A DNA stretch of 60,000 bases from Symsagittifera roscoffensis. Its lineage: Eukaryota; Xenacoelomorpha; Acoela; Convolutidae. The translations under genes and the position numbers were made by a program. The notes below the pieces were generated by a model, which saw only the letters and a list, made by a program, of their open reading frames with translations, did not search any database and was not told the DNA's origin. Position 1 is the stretch's first letter; each line of letters opens with the position of its first letter. Below, in pieces: positions 41,614 through 55,000 of the stretch. The stretch is taken from assembly GCF_963678635.1 (NCBI RefSeq), contig NC_087063.1:48249220-48309219 (forward strand). Direction: 5' to 3'.

Positions 41614-42263
41614 ATGCCGATGGTTTTATTATTAGCACTGGTGGTGTTTCTAACTGAAGTGGTAATCAGAGACTTATAACTGGAGCTATCAGAGCTCACA
41701 TTACAATTCGAGTTCGTTGACAGCGAGTAAATAGGCTTAATGTACTTCGGCTGAATGAGTTCTGAGGAGCTCTCACGAGGAGGTTCCGCACGTTGAGTCC
41801 AACATTGGTCATTTTGGTTATTAAATATAACAGCTGGTTTAGAGTTGTTGATAACATCCGGTGACTGATGGCATGGAGTGTTCACTGATAATTGTGATTG
41901 ATTTGGATGTTGTTTGTTTCCTGATGTGGATACGTAATGATGCTCGTTAGTTTTGTTCACATCTGCGAGAAATGATGAAAGTGTTGAAAAATGAGGCAGA
42001 ATCAATTTCGGTTCCTCCTTTTTTCTTTCGGGCTTTGGAGGGCTTTTAGGTCTCAACGTCGAAAAAATATCGAGCGACCTCAACGGGGGAAGATGAATTT
42101 TCCCGCTGTTTACTTGTTGGTATCTGTTTTGTAGGTTGTTGTTATTGTTGTTGTTTATATTTGGTTTCTGGGATCCACGGGAAGAATTGGAGGAAAAGTC
42201 CGGAAACAAGGTGACAATCTGAGGAAGTTGAGTAGCAATCGTGAAAAGATTATTATGACGTAA
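40670..42263 (-). CDS. ETS gene, first visible exon (large, Asn-rich)
   Basis: 1594 bp with acceptor CACATTACAG ending at 42264 and donor CCAG|GTTAGA at 40670/40669. It begins in phase 0 and leaves one base, joining in frame to the next exon. The 531 residues are low complexity: Asn runs (encoded by GTT/TTG-type triplets at 41520-41625 and 42127-42160), Ser-rich stretches, basic patches (KKRKTPEK) and an acidic C-terminal part (MDEEPGFDQIEECFE) that could activate transcription. No PNT/SAM domain is visible. The initiator Met must be in an upstream exon that I could not identify. Confidence 0.8.
41520..41625 (-). repeat. Coding AAC/AAT (Asn) trinucleotide repeats
   Basis: Two runs of GTT/TTG-phase triplets on the plus strand encode polyasparagine within the large ETS-gene exon. 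They are separated by a SINYI-like stretch, and a shorter third run is near 42140. Confidence 0.9.
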
Positions 42264-44699
42264 CTGTAATGTGAACAAAGAGGGTATATATAATTAGATT
42301 ATGTAACAATTCAAAATGATGTCACCTTAGATGAAGAATCGAAAACCATCAAATTTTGACATGAAATTGAAGTTTCCAGCCCTCAAGCACTTTTGGAGTA
42401 CTCACTACTTTACGCAAAGTGGGACCAAATAAAATCTGGTTCACTGTTCCAATAAAATACAAAAAAATTGTTCAAGGTCTCAGGCTACTTTTGTTGGTAA
42501 ACGGTGACGGCAAAAGGTGCTTCGGGCAAAATGTGGTTATTGCTAATTTTAGTGCAATTCCTATAACAGTTTCTAACCGGCATAAAGATCATAAACTCCT
42601 GGCAATATGAGTATTTTTTTGAATAATTGGTGACTTTTTGAATACCGTGCTGTAGCTTTTGTGGTTGTGCGGTGAAGGTGATGTTAGTGATGTAAAAAAG
42701 ACGATTTGAAAAACTTGAAAGAGAACTGCGGGCGGCTTTTAACTTGAATGCATCACTTCAATTTTGCAGTTGCAGTTGGTATTTCGTAGTTTTCAATTAA
42801 TCCTTCTTTCAGCCTTTTTCTGCTCTGATTTCAGAAGCAACCTTTTAAAGATACTCGAGAATATGCTGAAAATTATGTGATTGTTTGTTGTTACAAACTT
42901 TTTCAGCACAGGAACCACGTTGGCAAAATTTTCATTTTGTTCGAGCTGGTTTTTGTGTAACTTTTCACAAATAAAGAAATAAATAAGAAAATGGCCCGAA
43001 ATACCTGCGAATAACTAAGAATGCGGAGGCAAGGTGAAAAAGAATGGAAAATGGAAAATTAGAATAACAATCGCGCAGCAATAATCAATGTTCAATCAAG
43101 AAACAAAAATGAATCGATTTCTAAATTTTGCATATCTACAATAATGAGCTTTTACTCACTAATTTGCTTTTCTTTGTCACAAATTGAATTTCAAATGGAA
43201 GTAGAAACGATTTTGAAAATATTAAAAAAAAACAGTTTTTAATTCCTTATTTTACCACCGATGAACCCCTGTACTAAAACATCAGCTTCCACAAAGGAAT
43301 AGATTAAAAATTACTCGCTTAATACGAACATTTGCATTTATATACCTGGGCCCATGTATTAAAATACGAAATGAGCGAAAGGTAAAAAGGGGAAAAATTC
43401 CACGGTGCAAATATTAAATGCGCTTTATAATGGGAATACAATTTTAGCATTGAAAAAATGTTCCCATAGCAACAACTGATATAAGGAAAGAAGCCAAATG
43501 CATATATCGCCGTGCAATTTTTCCCCTCAAAAAGCAATATACTTTAACATGTTTAACCACAAAAATGCTAATCAAGCTAAAAATACAAAGAGTAAAAAGG
43601 TAGATTTTAGAGGCAGAGAATATCTAATATTACAAATTTGAAAATAATTCTAGTTCATACTTTGTGGGGAAAACAGAGCAGAAATAAAAAAGGTCACAAT
43701 CGAGCGAATCGAAGCAAAATTTTGAGCGACGATGGAGTCATAAAAATTAGCCGTCATTTAAAGTGCATAGTTTTTGTTCTATTTTTTCATTTTTTCTGTT
43801 TTGTGACTCTCTTTTTTAAAAGCAACCCGTTTTGCCCACCGTAAGGAAATCGGCAAGCAGCAATGAGCGCAAGCAATAAATCAAGTCATCCGAGAAAGAG
43901 GGTATCTGAGAAATGAGGAAGCTAATAAGAGATATGAACAAATGGAGAAGAGGAAACTAAATGAGACAAGTTGGCGATCGAGATATAACTCCAATCAATC
44001 ACACCACAACAGTCGAGTTTTAGATGTACGCAGGCTAAAAACGAAGTTATTATTTTCAGATAATATTTCCTGGTGATATAAAATTCAGATTCTCAGAATG
44101 CGATAGGAAAAATAATTGGCAAGAAACACAAAAAAAATCCTATCAAGTTGCATTTGCATTAAGAAAAAAAAACGTGACATTTCAAACGGTCGCCCAAAAT
44201 TGACATTACAAAATAGTACAAAGGAGGGACCCTTTGGGCCTGCAGGGGGTTAGATTTTGGGCAAAAAATTTGTGATAAAATACGAAGATAATCAAAAGAA
44301 AAAAAAAGATACCACAATAGTTATCGCACAGAATCATTTTTTTGTTTGATTGTCGCTTATAGGAAACTTTTTTGAAACAGTTTTTTTTGCCAATTTTTTT
44401 AGGTAAAACTGATGATTTCAATAACTATGGTTGAAATAGAACATAAAAACAAACTGTTTGAATCTGTTTCAAAATACAAAAAAAAATACAGACTGGAACA
44501 GGTGGCTTTGAACCGGCTCAAAATCAATTTGGACGGAGTTTATTTGGTTTGAATTTAAGATCAATTGAAAGAAAAATGATTGTAAGAGTGTGCCATGGTT
44601 TGTGCTCGTTGATTTAGGGAAGTAGATCCTGATTCCGGACAAAACAGCGGTTCTTCACTTCTACAATTTTCCCTACAATTTTCCCGAATGACTGGTAAC
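42264..44699. other. Intronic or intergenic DNA upstream of the first visible ETS exon
   Basis: No further exon could be supported. A GTGAGT donor at 42405-42400 (minus) follows a short open stretch, but that stretch has no Met and has a stop about 25 codons upstream. Around 44205-44290 lies a copy of the repeat also seen at 37720-37760. Confidence 0.5.
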
Positions 44700-44702
44700 C
44701 AG

Positions 44703-45575
44703 GGTTGACCTCCATAGACCAAAAATGCTAATCATACAATTCCATAAACTAAGTCTATGAGAAAATACTAATCATACAAATTTCATCCATTTTGCTAAAA
44801 TGGTGTCGTCGAATTTTCAAAAAACTTTTATCTTGTTTTGGCATAAAATTCGGTGGTTCGTACTAAATAAAAAAGAAAAACTTTTGGAGATTGTATGACT
44901 AGCATTTTTTGATGGCGACGACAAAACTTTTTCAAAGAATTTTTGAAAATGCCACCAAAAATTTTTTTGTGTTTTTTTAACCGCAAATTGATTTTCGTAC
45001 TCAAACAAACATGCAAAATTTTTTTTTGTGTGTATAACGTAGTCCTGGATATACTAATATTGGATTTTTTTTCCTTTTCTCTTCATACGTTTTTTCAAAA
45101 ACGCTCATAACTCCTCTTTCTTTTGTATGACAAGTTTTTGTATGCCTTGATCAATGTCTGGTAATTTAAAAAATCAAATTTTAGAAATAATCATCTTTGA
45201 AAAATTTTGCCAAAACTTAAACGTTCGTTACTTTCGTTATAACTTTGTGTGAGACAGAATTAAAACATTTCAGGTTGTTTCCAATGCATTTTGAATGCGA
45301 AACAGCCAAAGCTTTGGTTACTATGTTGAGTAACCAAGGTTTATGTCATTTGTGTTCAGTTACGAACACAACCAAAAATTTTTGAGAAATTAAAATGTAT
45401 AAAATCCATATTTTTGGGTAATGGAAAAATGCTAGTCATACAATTTCCATATATGAAAAAATAATAATCATATGCCTTTGATGCGATTTTCTGTACTTAT
45501 GGAATTGCATGAAAAGGGTATGATTAGCATTTTTCCGTATATGAAAATTGTATGACTAGCATTTTTGGTCAACCC
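44703..45575. repeat. About 870-bp element bounded by inverted repeats
   Basis: The left end has GGTTGACC followed by AAAAATGCTAATCATACAATT (44721-44741). The right end has the complement, TTGTATGACTAGCATTTTTGGTCAACCC (45549-45575). Internal copies of the same core lie at 44763 (+), 44891 (-), 45425 (+) and 45518 (-). Length and ends resemble a MITE. No coding sequence or target duplication was recognised. Confidence 0.65.
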
Positions 45576-47741
45576 GGGAAATTTTCCTCGGAAAATTGAG
45601 TTTTTTTGCCTTTTCTTTAGTGTTGGGGATGTTTTCATCAAATTGATTTTCGTGGCCTTTCAAAGCATTGGTATATCAACAGTAAATTTGAAAAAAATTG
45701 AATCCTACTAGTTTTTTCAAAAAAGCTGTGGACTTCATGTTCGGCTAACTTGCATGGCAAACAGTTACTCATGACAGCAATAAATTACCATCTTTTCTTT
45801 TTTCTACACTATTGAAAATTTTTAAAATAATTAAAATTATACAAAAGAAAAATTTCCAGTTTTGCACGTTTCACTAAATTTTTGTTAGAAAAAAGTTTTC
45901 TTAAAAAACTGGTACACATTTTTTTGTGGTACAAAATTTTTCATTTTCCAAGTCAGTGTGTGGCTAGTAAAGTCATCTTGATGTGTTCTATGTTGTTCCA
46001 TTCATCAAATCCACTGTGTAGCGATCGTTGCAGAAGCGAATTTGCCCTCTGGTGTTTTTTTTTGTCCGAAAACATTTGTCATCACAGTACTGGCAGTTTA
46101 CCTTTCTTTTGGTCTTGACTACTAGACACTCATTGAGTTTTCACAAATTTGAAAAACAGTGGTGCCATTTTGGTGTTTTTAATAGGTTGCTTACTTTTTA
46201 ATGGTATCTAGGAGTGCTTAACTTTTGATATAGGTTTCTTTTTCTTGAAACTTGTCTTTTTATGTCTTTATCAGTGATGCGTTTTTTTTGTTACAAGTTT
46301 TTCCTTTTTTGAGGACAGTGTCTGGCTACAATAGTCGTCTTGATGTGCACCTTTTTGTTCATTTCTTCAACTCTACTGAGGTAGCGATCGTTGCATCCGC
46401 GAAGTTGCGATGGTGTAGTTCTGTCTCAAAAAATTGTCGCAAAATGGTAGTTTCCACTTGCTTCTGGTCTTGGATGATGAATCTTTCTTGAGTTTTCACA
46501 AATTTTAATTACACAGCGACTATTTTTTTTGAGTTGATATTGCGTTTCGGACATGTTAACAATTCCTGGGACTAATAAGTTTTTTTTAATGTTCCTTAGA
46601 TTTAGACTTTATGTTTCTGTGTTCGTCCTTGATGCGATTTTTTGTGGTACAATTTTTCTCATTTTCCGGGACACAGTGTGGCTTGTAAAATCATCTTGAT
46701 GTGTTCCTTGTTGTTCCTTTCATCATGTTTACTGGGTTAGCGGTCGTTGCAGAATCTAATTTGCGCTGTTGTATTCTTTTTCCTATAAAAATTGTCGTCA
46801 CAGTGTTGGCAGTTTTCCTTTCATTTTGAACTTGACTACCAGACTTTCATTGATTTTTCACAAATTTAAATTTGAAAGATAGTGGTGCCTTTTTGGGGTT
46901 TTATTGCAATTTCAACTTGCATATGGTACCTGGAAGTGCTTAGTTTTTGATTTCAAGTTTTTTTGGTCTTTATGTTGATTTATGTTTTTTGTTGATTTTG
47001 GTCTTTATGTTTCTAAAATATGTCTTTTTTTTGTGTTCATCCTTGATGCGACTTTTTGTGGTAAATTTTTTTTTCATATTCAGGACCGTGTGTGGCCATC
47101 TTGATTTGTTCTTTGTTGCTCTCTCCCTCAATTCTACTGGGTTAGCGATCATTGCAGAAGCTTATTTGTGCTCTGGTGTTTTTTGTGCAAAAAAAATTGT
47201 CATCACAGTACTGGCAGTTTTCTTTTCTTTTTGGCCTTGACTACCCGATCTGTATTCAGGTTTCACAAATTTGAAAGAGAGTGGTGCTTTTGGGAGGTTT
47301 TTAATGCTTTATTTACATGTTAATGGGGTGCTTACTTTTGATTTCAGGTTTTTTTCCCATTTAAACCTGTCTTTTTATGTCTTTATCAATGATGCGGTTT
47401 TTTTTGTGTCAAGTTTTTCCACATTGGAGAACAGAGTCTTGCTATTATAGTCATTTTTATGTGCTCATTTTTTTAAAAAAGTTTATACAATGCTACTGGG
47501 GTAGCGATTGTTGCACCAGCAATATTGCGCTGGATTGTTTTTGTTTCGAAAAAGTTGTCAGAAAATGGTGGTTTCCACTAGCTTCTGGTCTTGGCTACTG
47601 AATTTTTCTTGAGTTTTCACAAGTTTGAAATACAGAGCGACGCTTTTTTGGGTTGGTAATGCGGTTGGACTTGTTAAAATTTCTTGGGTGTTTTTAGTTT
47701 TTGATTAGGATTTTGTGTTCTGAAATGTATCTTTTTTTTGT

Positions 47742-50700
47742 GTTCGTCCTTGATGAGGTTTTTTGGGGTACAATTTTTTTTCGTTTTCCAGGTCAGTGTG
47801 GGAATAGTAAGGTACTCTTGATGTGTTCATTGTTGTTCCATTCATCAAATCTACTGCAGTAGCGATCGTTGCAGAAGCAAAATTGCGCTTTGGTGTTTTT
47901 TTTCCGAAAAAAAAAATTGTCGTCACAGTACTGACAGTTTTCCTTACGTTTGGCCTTCACAACTAGACATTCATAAATTTTTCACAAATTTGAATGATAG
48001 TGCTGCCTTTTTGGGGTTGTTATTGCAATTTCAACTTGCATATGGTACCTGGAAATGCTTAGTTTTTGATTTCAGGTTTTTTGGAAACATGTCTTCTTAT
48101 GTCTTTATCTGGGATGCGTTTTTTCTCGTTACAACTTTTCCATTTTGAGGACAGTGTTTGACTAAAATAGTCCTCTCGATGTGCTCATTTTTGTTTTTTG
48201 TTCGTTTCTTCAATTCTACTGGGGTAGCGTTAATTGCACCAGCGAAATTGTGCTGTAATCTTTAAGACTCAAAAAAGTTGTCACAAAATGTTAATTTTCC
48301 ACTAGCTTCTGGTCTTGGCTACTGCATGTTTCTTGAGTTTTCACTAGTTTGAATTACAGAGCGACGCTTTTTTTGTGTTCGTAATTCGGTTGGACTTGTT
48401 AAAAACTCCTGGTTTTTTTTAGTTTTTGATTAGGATTTTATGTTCTGAAATATATCTTTTAATGTGTTCGTCCTTGATGAGGTTTTTTGGGGTACAACTT
48501 TTTTTCGTTTTCCAGGTCAGTGTGGGAATAGTAAGGTACTCTTGATGTGTTCATTGTTGTTCCATTCATCAAATCTACTGCAGTAGCGATCGTTGCAGAA
48601 GCAAAATTGCGCTTTGGTGTTTTTTTTCCGAAAAAAAAAATTGTCGTCACAGTACTGACAGTTTTCCTTTCGTTTGGCCTTCACAACTAGACATTCATAA
48701 ATTTTTCACAAATTTGAATGATAGTGCTGCCTTTTTGGGGTTGTTATTGCAATTCCAACTTGCATATGGTACCTGGAAGTGTTTAGTTTTTTATTTCAGG
48801 TTTTTTGGAATTATGTCTTCTTATGTCTTTATCTGTGATGCGTTTTTCTCGTTACAACTTTTTCCACTTTGAGGACAGTGTTTGACTAAAATAGTCCTCT
48901 TGACGTGCTCATTTTTGTTCGTTTCTTCAATTCTACTGGGGTAGCGTTAGTTGCACCAGCGAAATTGCGCTGGATTGTTTTAGACTCAAAAAAGTTGTCA
49001 CAAATTGTTAGTTTCCACTAGCTTCTGGTCTTGGCTACTGCATGTTTCTTGAGTTTTCACTAGTTTGAAATACAGAGCGAGGCTTTTTTGGGTTCGTAAT
49101 TCGGCTGGACATGTTAAAAACACCTGGGTGTTTTTAGTTTTTGATTAGGATTTTATGTTCTGAAATATATCTTTTAATGTGTTCGTCCTTGATGAGGTTT
49201 TTGGGGTACAACTTTTTTCAATATCCAGGTCAGTGTGGGAATAGTAAGGTACTCTTGATGTGTTCATTGTTGTTCCATTCATCAAATCAACTGGAGTAGC
49301 GATCGTTGCAGGAGCGAAATTGCGCTTTTTCCGAAAAAAAATTTGTTGTCACAGTGATGACAGTTTTCCTTTCGTTTGGCCTTCACAACTAGACATTAAT
49401 CAATTTTTTTCGCAAATTTGAAAGATAGTGCTGCTTTTGGGAGGTTTTTATTGCATTTTTTACATGTTAATGAAGTGCTTTCTTTTGATTTCAGGTTTTT
49501 TCCCATTTAAACATGTCTTTTTATGTCTTTATCAATGATGCGGTTTTTTTTGTGTCAAGTTTTTCCACATTGGAGAACAGAGTCTTGCTAATATAGTCAT
49601 CTTGATGTGCTCATTTTTTTTAAAAAAGTTTATACAATGCTACTTGGGTAGCGATTGTTGCACCAGCAATATTGCGCTGGATTGTTTTTGTTCCGAAAAA
49701 GTTGTCACAAAATGGTGGTTTCCACTAGCTTCTGGTCTTGGCTACTGAATTTTTCTTGAGTTTTCACAAGTTTGAAATACAGAGCGACGCTTTTTTGGGT
49801 TGGTAATGCGGGTGGACTTTTTAAAATTTCTTGGGTGTTTTTAGTTTTTGATTAGGATTTTGTGTTCTGAAAAGTATCTTTTTTTTTGTGTTCGTCCTTG
49901 ATGAGGTTTTTTGGGGTACAATTTTTTTTTCGTTTTCCAGGTCAGTGTGGGAATAGTAAGGTACTCTTGATGTGTTCATTGTTGTTCCATTCATCAAATC
50001 TACTGGAGTAGCGATCGTTGTGGAAGCGAAATTGCGCTTTGGTGTTTTTTTTTCCGAAAAAAAATTGTCGTCATAGTACTGACAGTTTTCCTTTCGTTTG
50101 GCCTTCACAACTAGACATTCATAAATTTTTCACAGATTTGAAAGATAGTGCTGACTTTTTTGTGTTGTTATTGCAATTTCAACTTGCATATGGTACCTGG
50201 AAATGCTTAGTTTTTGATTTCAGGTTTTTTGGAAACATGTCTTCTTATGTCTTTATCTGTGATGCATTTTTTCTCGTTACAATTTTTCCAATTTGAGGAC
50301 AGTGTTTGACTAAAATAGTCCTCTCGATGTGCTCATTTTTGTTCGTTTCTTCAATTCTACTGGGGTAGCGTTAGTTGCACCAGCGAAATTGTGCTGGAAT
50401 ATTTTAGACTCAAAAAAGTTGTCACAAAATGTTAGTTTCCACTAGCTTCTGGTCTTGGCTACTGCCTGTTTCTTGAGTTTTCACTAGTTTGAATTACAGA
50501 GCGACGCTTTTTTTAGTGTTTGTATTTCGGTTGGACATGTGAAAAACTCCTGGGTTTTTTTAGTTTTTGATTAGGATTTTATGTTCTGAAATATATCTTT
50601 TAATGTGTTCGTCCTTGATGAGGTTTTTTGGGGTACAACTTTTTTTCGTTTTCCAGGTCAGTGTGGGAATAGTAAGGTACTCTTGATATGTTCATTGTTG

Positions 50701-52032
50701 TTCCATTCATCAAATCTACTGCAGTAGCGATCGTTGCAGAAGCGAAATTGCGCTTTGGTGTTTTTTTTTCCGAAAAAAAAATTGTCGTCACAGTACTGAC
50801 AGTTTTCCTTTCGTTTGGCCTTCACAACTAGACATTCATAAATTTTTCACAAATTTGAATGATAGTGCTGCCTTTTTGGGGTTGTTATTGCAATTTCAAC
50901 TTGCATATGGTACCTGGAAGTGCTTAGTTTTTTATTTCAGGTTTTTTGGAATTATGTCTTCTTATGTCTTTATCTGTGATGCGTTTTTCTCGTCACAACT
51001 TTTTCCATTTTGAGGACAGTGTTTGACTAAAATAATCCTCTTGATGTGCTCATTTTTGTTCGTTTCTTCAATTCTACTGGGGTAGCGTTAGTTGCACCAG
51101 CGAAATTGCGCTGGAATGTTTTAGACTCAAAAAAGTTGTCACAAAATGTTAGTTTCCACTAGCTTCTGGTCTTGGCTACTGCATGTTTCTTGAGTTTTCA
51201 CTAGTTTGAAATACAGAGCGAGGCTTTTTTGGGTTCGTAATTTGGCTGGACATGTTAAAAACACCTGGGTGTTTTTAGTTTTTGATTAGGATTTTATGTT
51301 CTGAAATATATCTTTTAATGTGTTCGTCCTTGATGAGGTTTTTGGGGTACAACTTTTTTCAATTTCCAGGTCAGTGTGGGAATAGTAAGGTACTCTTGAT
51401 GTGTTCATTGTTGTTCCATTCATCAAATCAACTGGAGTAGCGATCGTTGCAGAAGCGAAATTGCGCTTTGGTGTTTTTTTTCCGAAAAAAAATTTGTTGT
51501 CACAGTGATGACAGTTTTCCTTTCGTTTTGCCTTCACAACTAGACATTCATCAATTTTTTTCGCAAATTTGAAAGATAGTGGTGCTTTTGGGAGGTTTTT
51601 ATTGCATTTTTTACATGTTAATGAAGTGCTTACTTTTGATTTCAGGTTTTTTCCCATTTAAACATGTCTTTTTATGTCTTTATCAGTGATGCGGTTTTTT
51701 GTGTCAAGTTTTTCCACATTGGAGAACAGAGTCTCGCCAATATAGTCATCTTGATATGCTCAATTTTTTTAAACTACTACAATGCTACTGGGTTAGCGAT
51801 TGTTGCACGAGCAATATTGCGCTGGATTGTTTTTGTTTCAAAAAAGTTGTCACAAAATGGTAGTTTCCACTAGCTTCTGGTCTTGGCTACTGAATATTTC
51901 TTGAGTTTTAACAAGTTTGAAATAGAGAGCGACGCATTTTTGGGTTGGTAATGCGGGTGGACATGTTAAAAGATCCTGGGTGTTTTAAGTTTTTGATTAG
52001 GTTTTTATGTTCTGAAAAATGTCTTTTTATGT
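47742..52032. repeat. Two copies of a 2.14-kb higher-order repeat (three dimers each)
   Basis: Dimer variants occur in the order T1-T2-T3-T1-T2-T3. T1 (47742, 49890) has a long T run before GTGTTCG. T2 (48466, 50607) and T3 (49181, 51322) have ATATCTTTTAATGTGTTCG. T3 also has TCAAATCAACTGGAGTAGC and CACAGTGATGACAG. Shifts are 2148, 2141 and 2141 bp. The segment containing TTGGAGAACAGAGTCT recurs at about 47425, 49573 and 51720, so a partial third copy lies to the left. Confidence 0.85.
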
Positions 52033-55000
52033 GTTTGTCCTTGATGAGGATTTTGGGGTACAACTTTTTTCATTTTCCAGGTCAGTGTGAGAATAGTAAG
52101 GTACTCTTGATGTGTTCATTGTTGTTCCATTCAGCAAATCTACTGGAGTAGTGATCGTTGCAGCAGCGAAATTGCGCTTTGGTGTTTTTTTTCTGAAATT
52201 TTTTTTCGTCACAGTGCTGACCGTTTTCCTTTCGTTTGGCCTTCACAACTAGACATTCATCAATTTTTCACATATTTGAAAGATAGTGCTGCCTTTTTGA
52301 AGTTTTTATTGCAATTTCAACTTGCAAATGGTACCTGGAAGTGCTTTGTTTTTGATTTCAGGTTTTTTTTTGGAAACATGTTTTCTTATGTCTTCATCTG
52401 TGATGCGTTTTTTCTCGTTACAACTTTTTCCATTTTGAGGACAGTGTCTGACTAAAATAGTCCTCTTGATGTGCTCATTTTTGTTCTTTTCTTCAATTCT
52501 ACTGGATTAGCTTTAGTTGCACCAGCAAAGTTGCGCCGGAAAATTTTAGTGCCAAAAAATGTGTCACAAAATGTTAGTTTCCACTAGCTTCTGGTCTTGG
52601 CTACTGAATGTTTCTTGAGTTTTCACAAGTTTGGAATACAGAGCGACGCTTTTCTGGGTTGGTAATGCGGGTGGACCTGTTAAAATTCCTGGCTGTTTTT
52701 AGCTGTTGATTAGGATTTTATATTCTGAAATATGTCTTTTTATGTGTTCGTCCTTGATGAGGTTTTTTTGGGGTACAACTTTTTTCATTTTCCAGGTCAG
52801 TGTGAGAATAGTAAGGTACTCTTGATGTGTTCATTGTTGTTCCATTCAGCAAATCTACTGGAGTAGTGATCGTTGCAGAAGCGAAATTGCGCTTTGGTGA
52901 TTTTTCCGAAAAATTTTTTCGTCACAGTGCTGACAGTTTTCCTTTCGTTTGGCCTTCACAACTAGACATTCATCAATTTTTCGCAAATATGAAAGATAGT
53001 GCTGCCTTTTTGGGGTTTTTATTGCAATTTCAACTTGCATATGGTACCTGGAAGTTCTTTGTTTTGATTTCAGATTTTTTTTTGGATAAATGTCTTCTTA
53101 TGTCTTCATCTGTGATGCGTTTTTTCTCGTTACAACTTTTTCCATTTTGAGGACAGTGTCTGACTAAAATAGTCCTCTTGATGTGCTCAATGTTGTTCTT
53201 TTCTTCAATTCTACTGGATTAGCTTTAGTTGCACCAGCAAAGTTGCGCCGGAAAATTTTAGGGCCAAAAAAGTTGTCACAAAATGTTAGTTTCCACTAGC
53301 TTCTGGTCTTGGCTACTGCATGTTTCTTGAATTTTCACTAGTTTGAAATACAGAGCGACGCTTTTTTGGGTTGGTAATGCGGGTGGACTTGTTAAAATTT
53401 CTTGGGTGTTTTTAGTTTTTGATTAGGATTTTGTGTTCTGAAATGTATCTTTTTTTGTGTTCATCCTTGATGAGGTTTTTTGGGGTACAATTTTTTTTCG
53501 TTTTCCAGGTCAGTGTGGGAATAGTAAGGTACTCTTGATGTGTTCATTGTTGTTCCATTCATCAAATCTACTGGAGTAGCGATCGTTGCGGAAGCGAAAT
53601 TGCGCTTTGGTGTTTTTTTTCCGAATTGGTAAGGTTTTGCGGACGTGTTAACAGTTCCTGGGAGCTTTAGTTTTTGATTTTGGAATTGCTGTTTTTGATA
53701 ATAGGTCTTATGTGTTCATTCTTGAGGCGATTTTTTTTGTGGAGCATTTTTGTTTCGTTTTCCATGAAGGTAATCTACTTGTGTGACTAGTAAGTAAGTC
53801 TTGATGTGTTCATTAACGTCCCATTCATCAAATCTACTGGAGTAGCGATCGTCCGAAAAAAAATTGTCGTTACAGTACTGGCATTTTTCCTTTCTTTTTG
53901 GTCTTTACTAGCAGACATGCCTTGAATTTCATATATTTGAAAGATAGTGGTGCTTTTGGGATTTGTTAATGCATTGTTTACTTGATAGTGGAGTGCTTAA
54001 TTTTTGATTTCACTTTTTTTTTCTATTTAAACAAGTGTTTTTATGTCTATATCAGTCATGCATTTTTTTTACTGTTACAAGTTTTCCACATTTGAGGACA
54101 AAGTCTGGCTAGTTTTGTCATCTTGATGTATTCTTTTTTGTTCTATTCTTCAATTCTACTAGGGTAGCGATAGCTGCTCCAGCAAAATTGCGCTGAAAAT
54201 TTTTTGTCTCATTAAACTTGTCGCAATATTGTAGTTTCCACTAGTTTCTGGTCTTGGCTACTGAGTGTTTGAGTGTTCTTGAATTTTCACAAGTTTAAAA
54301 CTCACAGCGACGCTTTTTTGGATTGGTAATGCTTTGCGGACTTGTTGAAAGTTCTTGGGAGAACTTAGTGTTTGATTTTGGGGTTTCTGTTAATGAAATA
54401 TGTCTTATAAGTTCAACCTTGGTGCGACTTTTTGTGGTACATTTTTTTAATTTTCAGGACAGTGTTTGAATAGTAAGGTAATCTTGATGTGTTCATTAAG
54501 GTTCCATTCTTCAAATCTACTGGGTCAGCGATCATTGTAGAAAAAAAATTGCGCTCTGGTGTTTTTGTCCGAAAAAAAATTGTCGTCACAGTACTGGCAG
54601 TTTTCTTTTTTTAAATCTAAGCTACCGGGCAATTCTTGAGTTTTTAGAAATTTGAAAGGCAGTGGTGCCTTTTTCGGATCGGTAGTGCATTGTTTACTTG
54701 TTAATGCTACCTAGGAGTGCTTTATTTTTAATACCAGGTTTATTTCTTGAAATATGTCTTTTTTTTGTGTTTATCAGTGATGCAGTTATGCTCGTTACAA
54801 ATATTTCCATTTTGAGGAGAGTGTCTGGCTATTATAATCTTAATGTGCTAATTTTTTTTGTCCTTTTTTGTCTCAAAAAAGTTGTCACAAAAGGTAGTTT
54901 CTTCTAGCTTTTGGTCTTGGCTACTGAATGTTTCTTGAGTTTTTTATCAAATTTGAAATACACAGCGACGCTTTTTTGGGTTGACAATGCGGGTGGACAT

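Noticed and set aside
42406-42480. Possible upstream ETS exon before a GTGAGT donor
   Set aside because: Phase would fit, but the open stretch is only about 25 codons with no Met and no acceptor I trust.
47705-53040. Recurrent minus-strand ORF with a KKTPKRNFAS motif, seen at least six times
   Set aside because: It recurs because the satellite unit recurs; copies are broken by indels without frame preservation and match no family.
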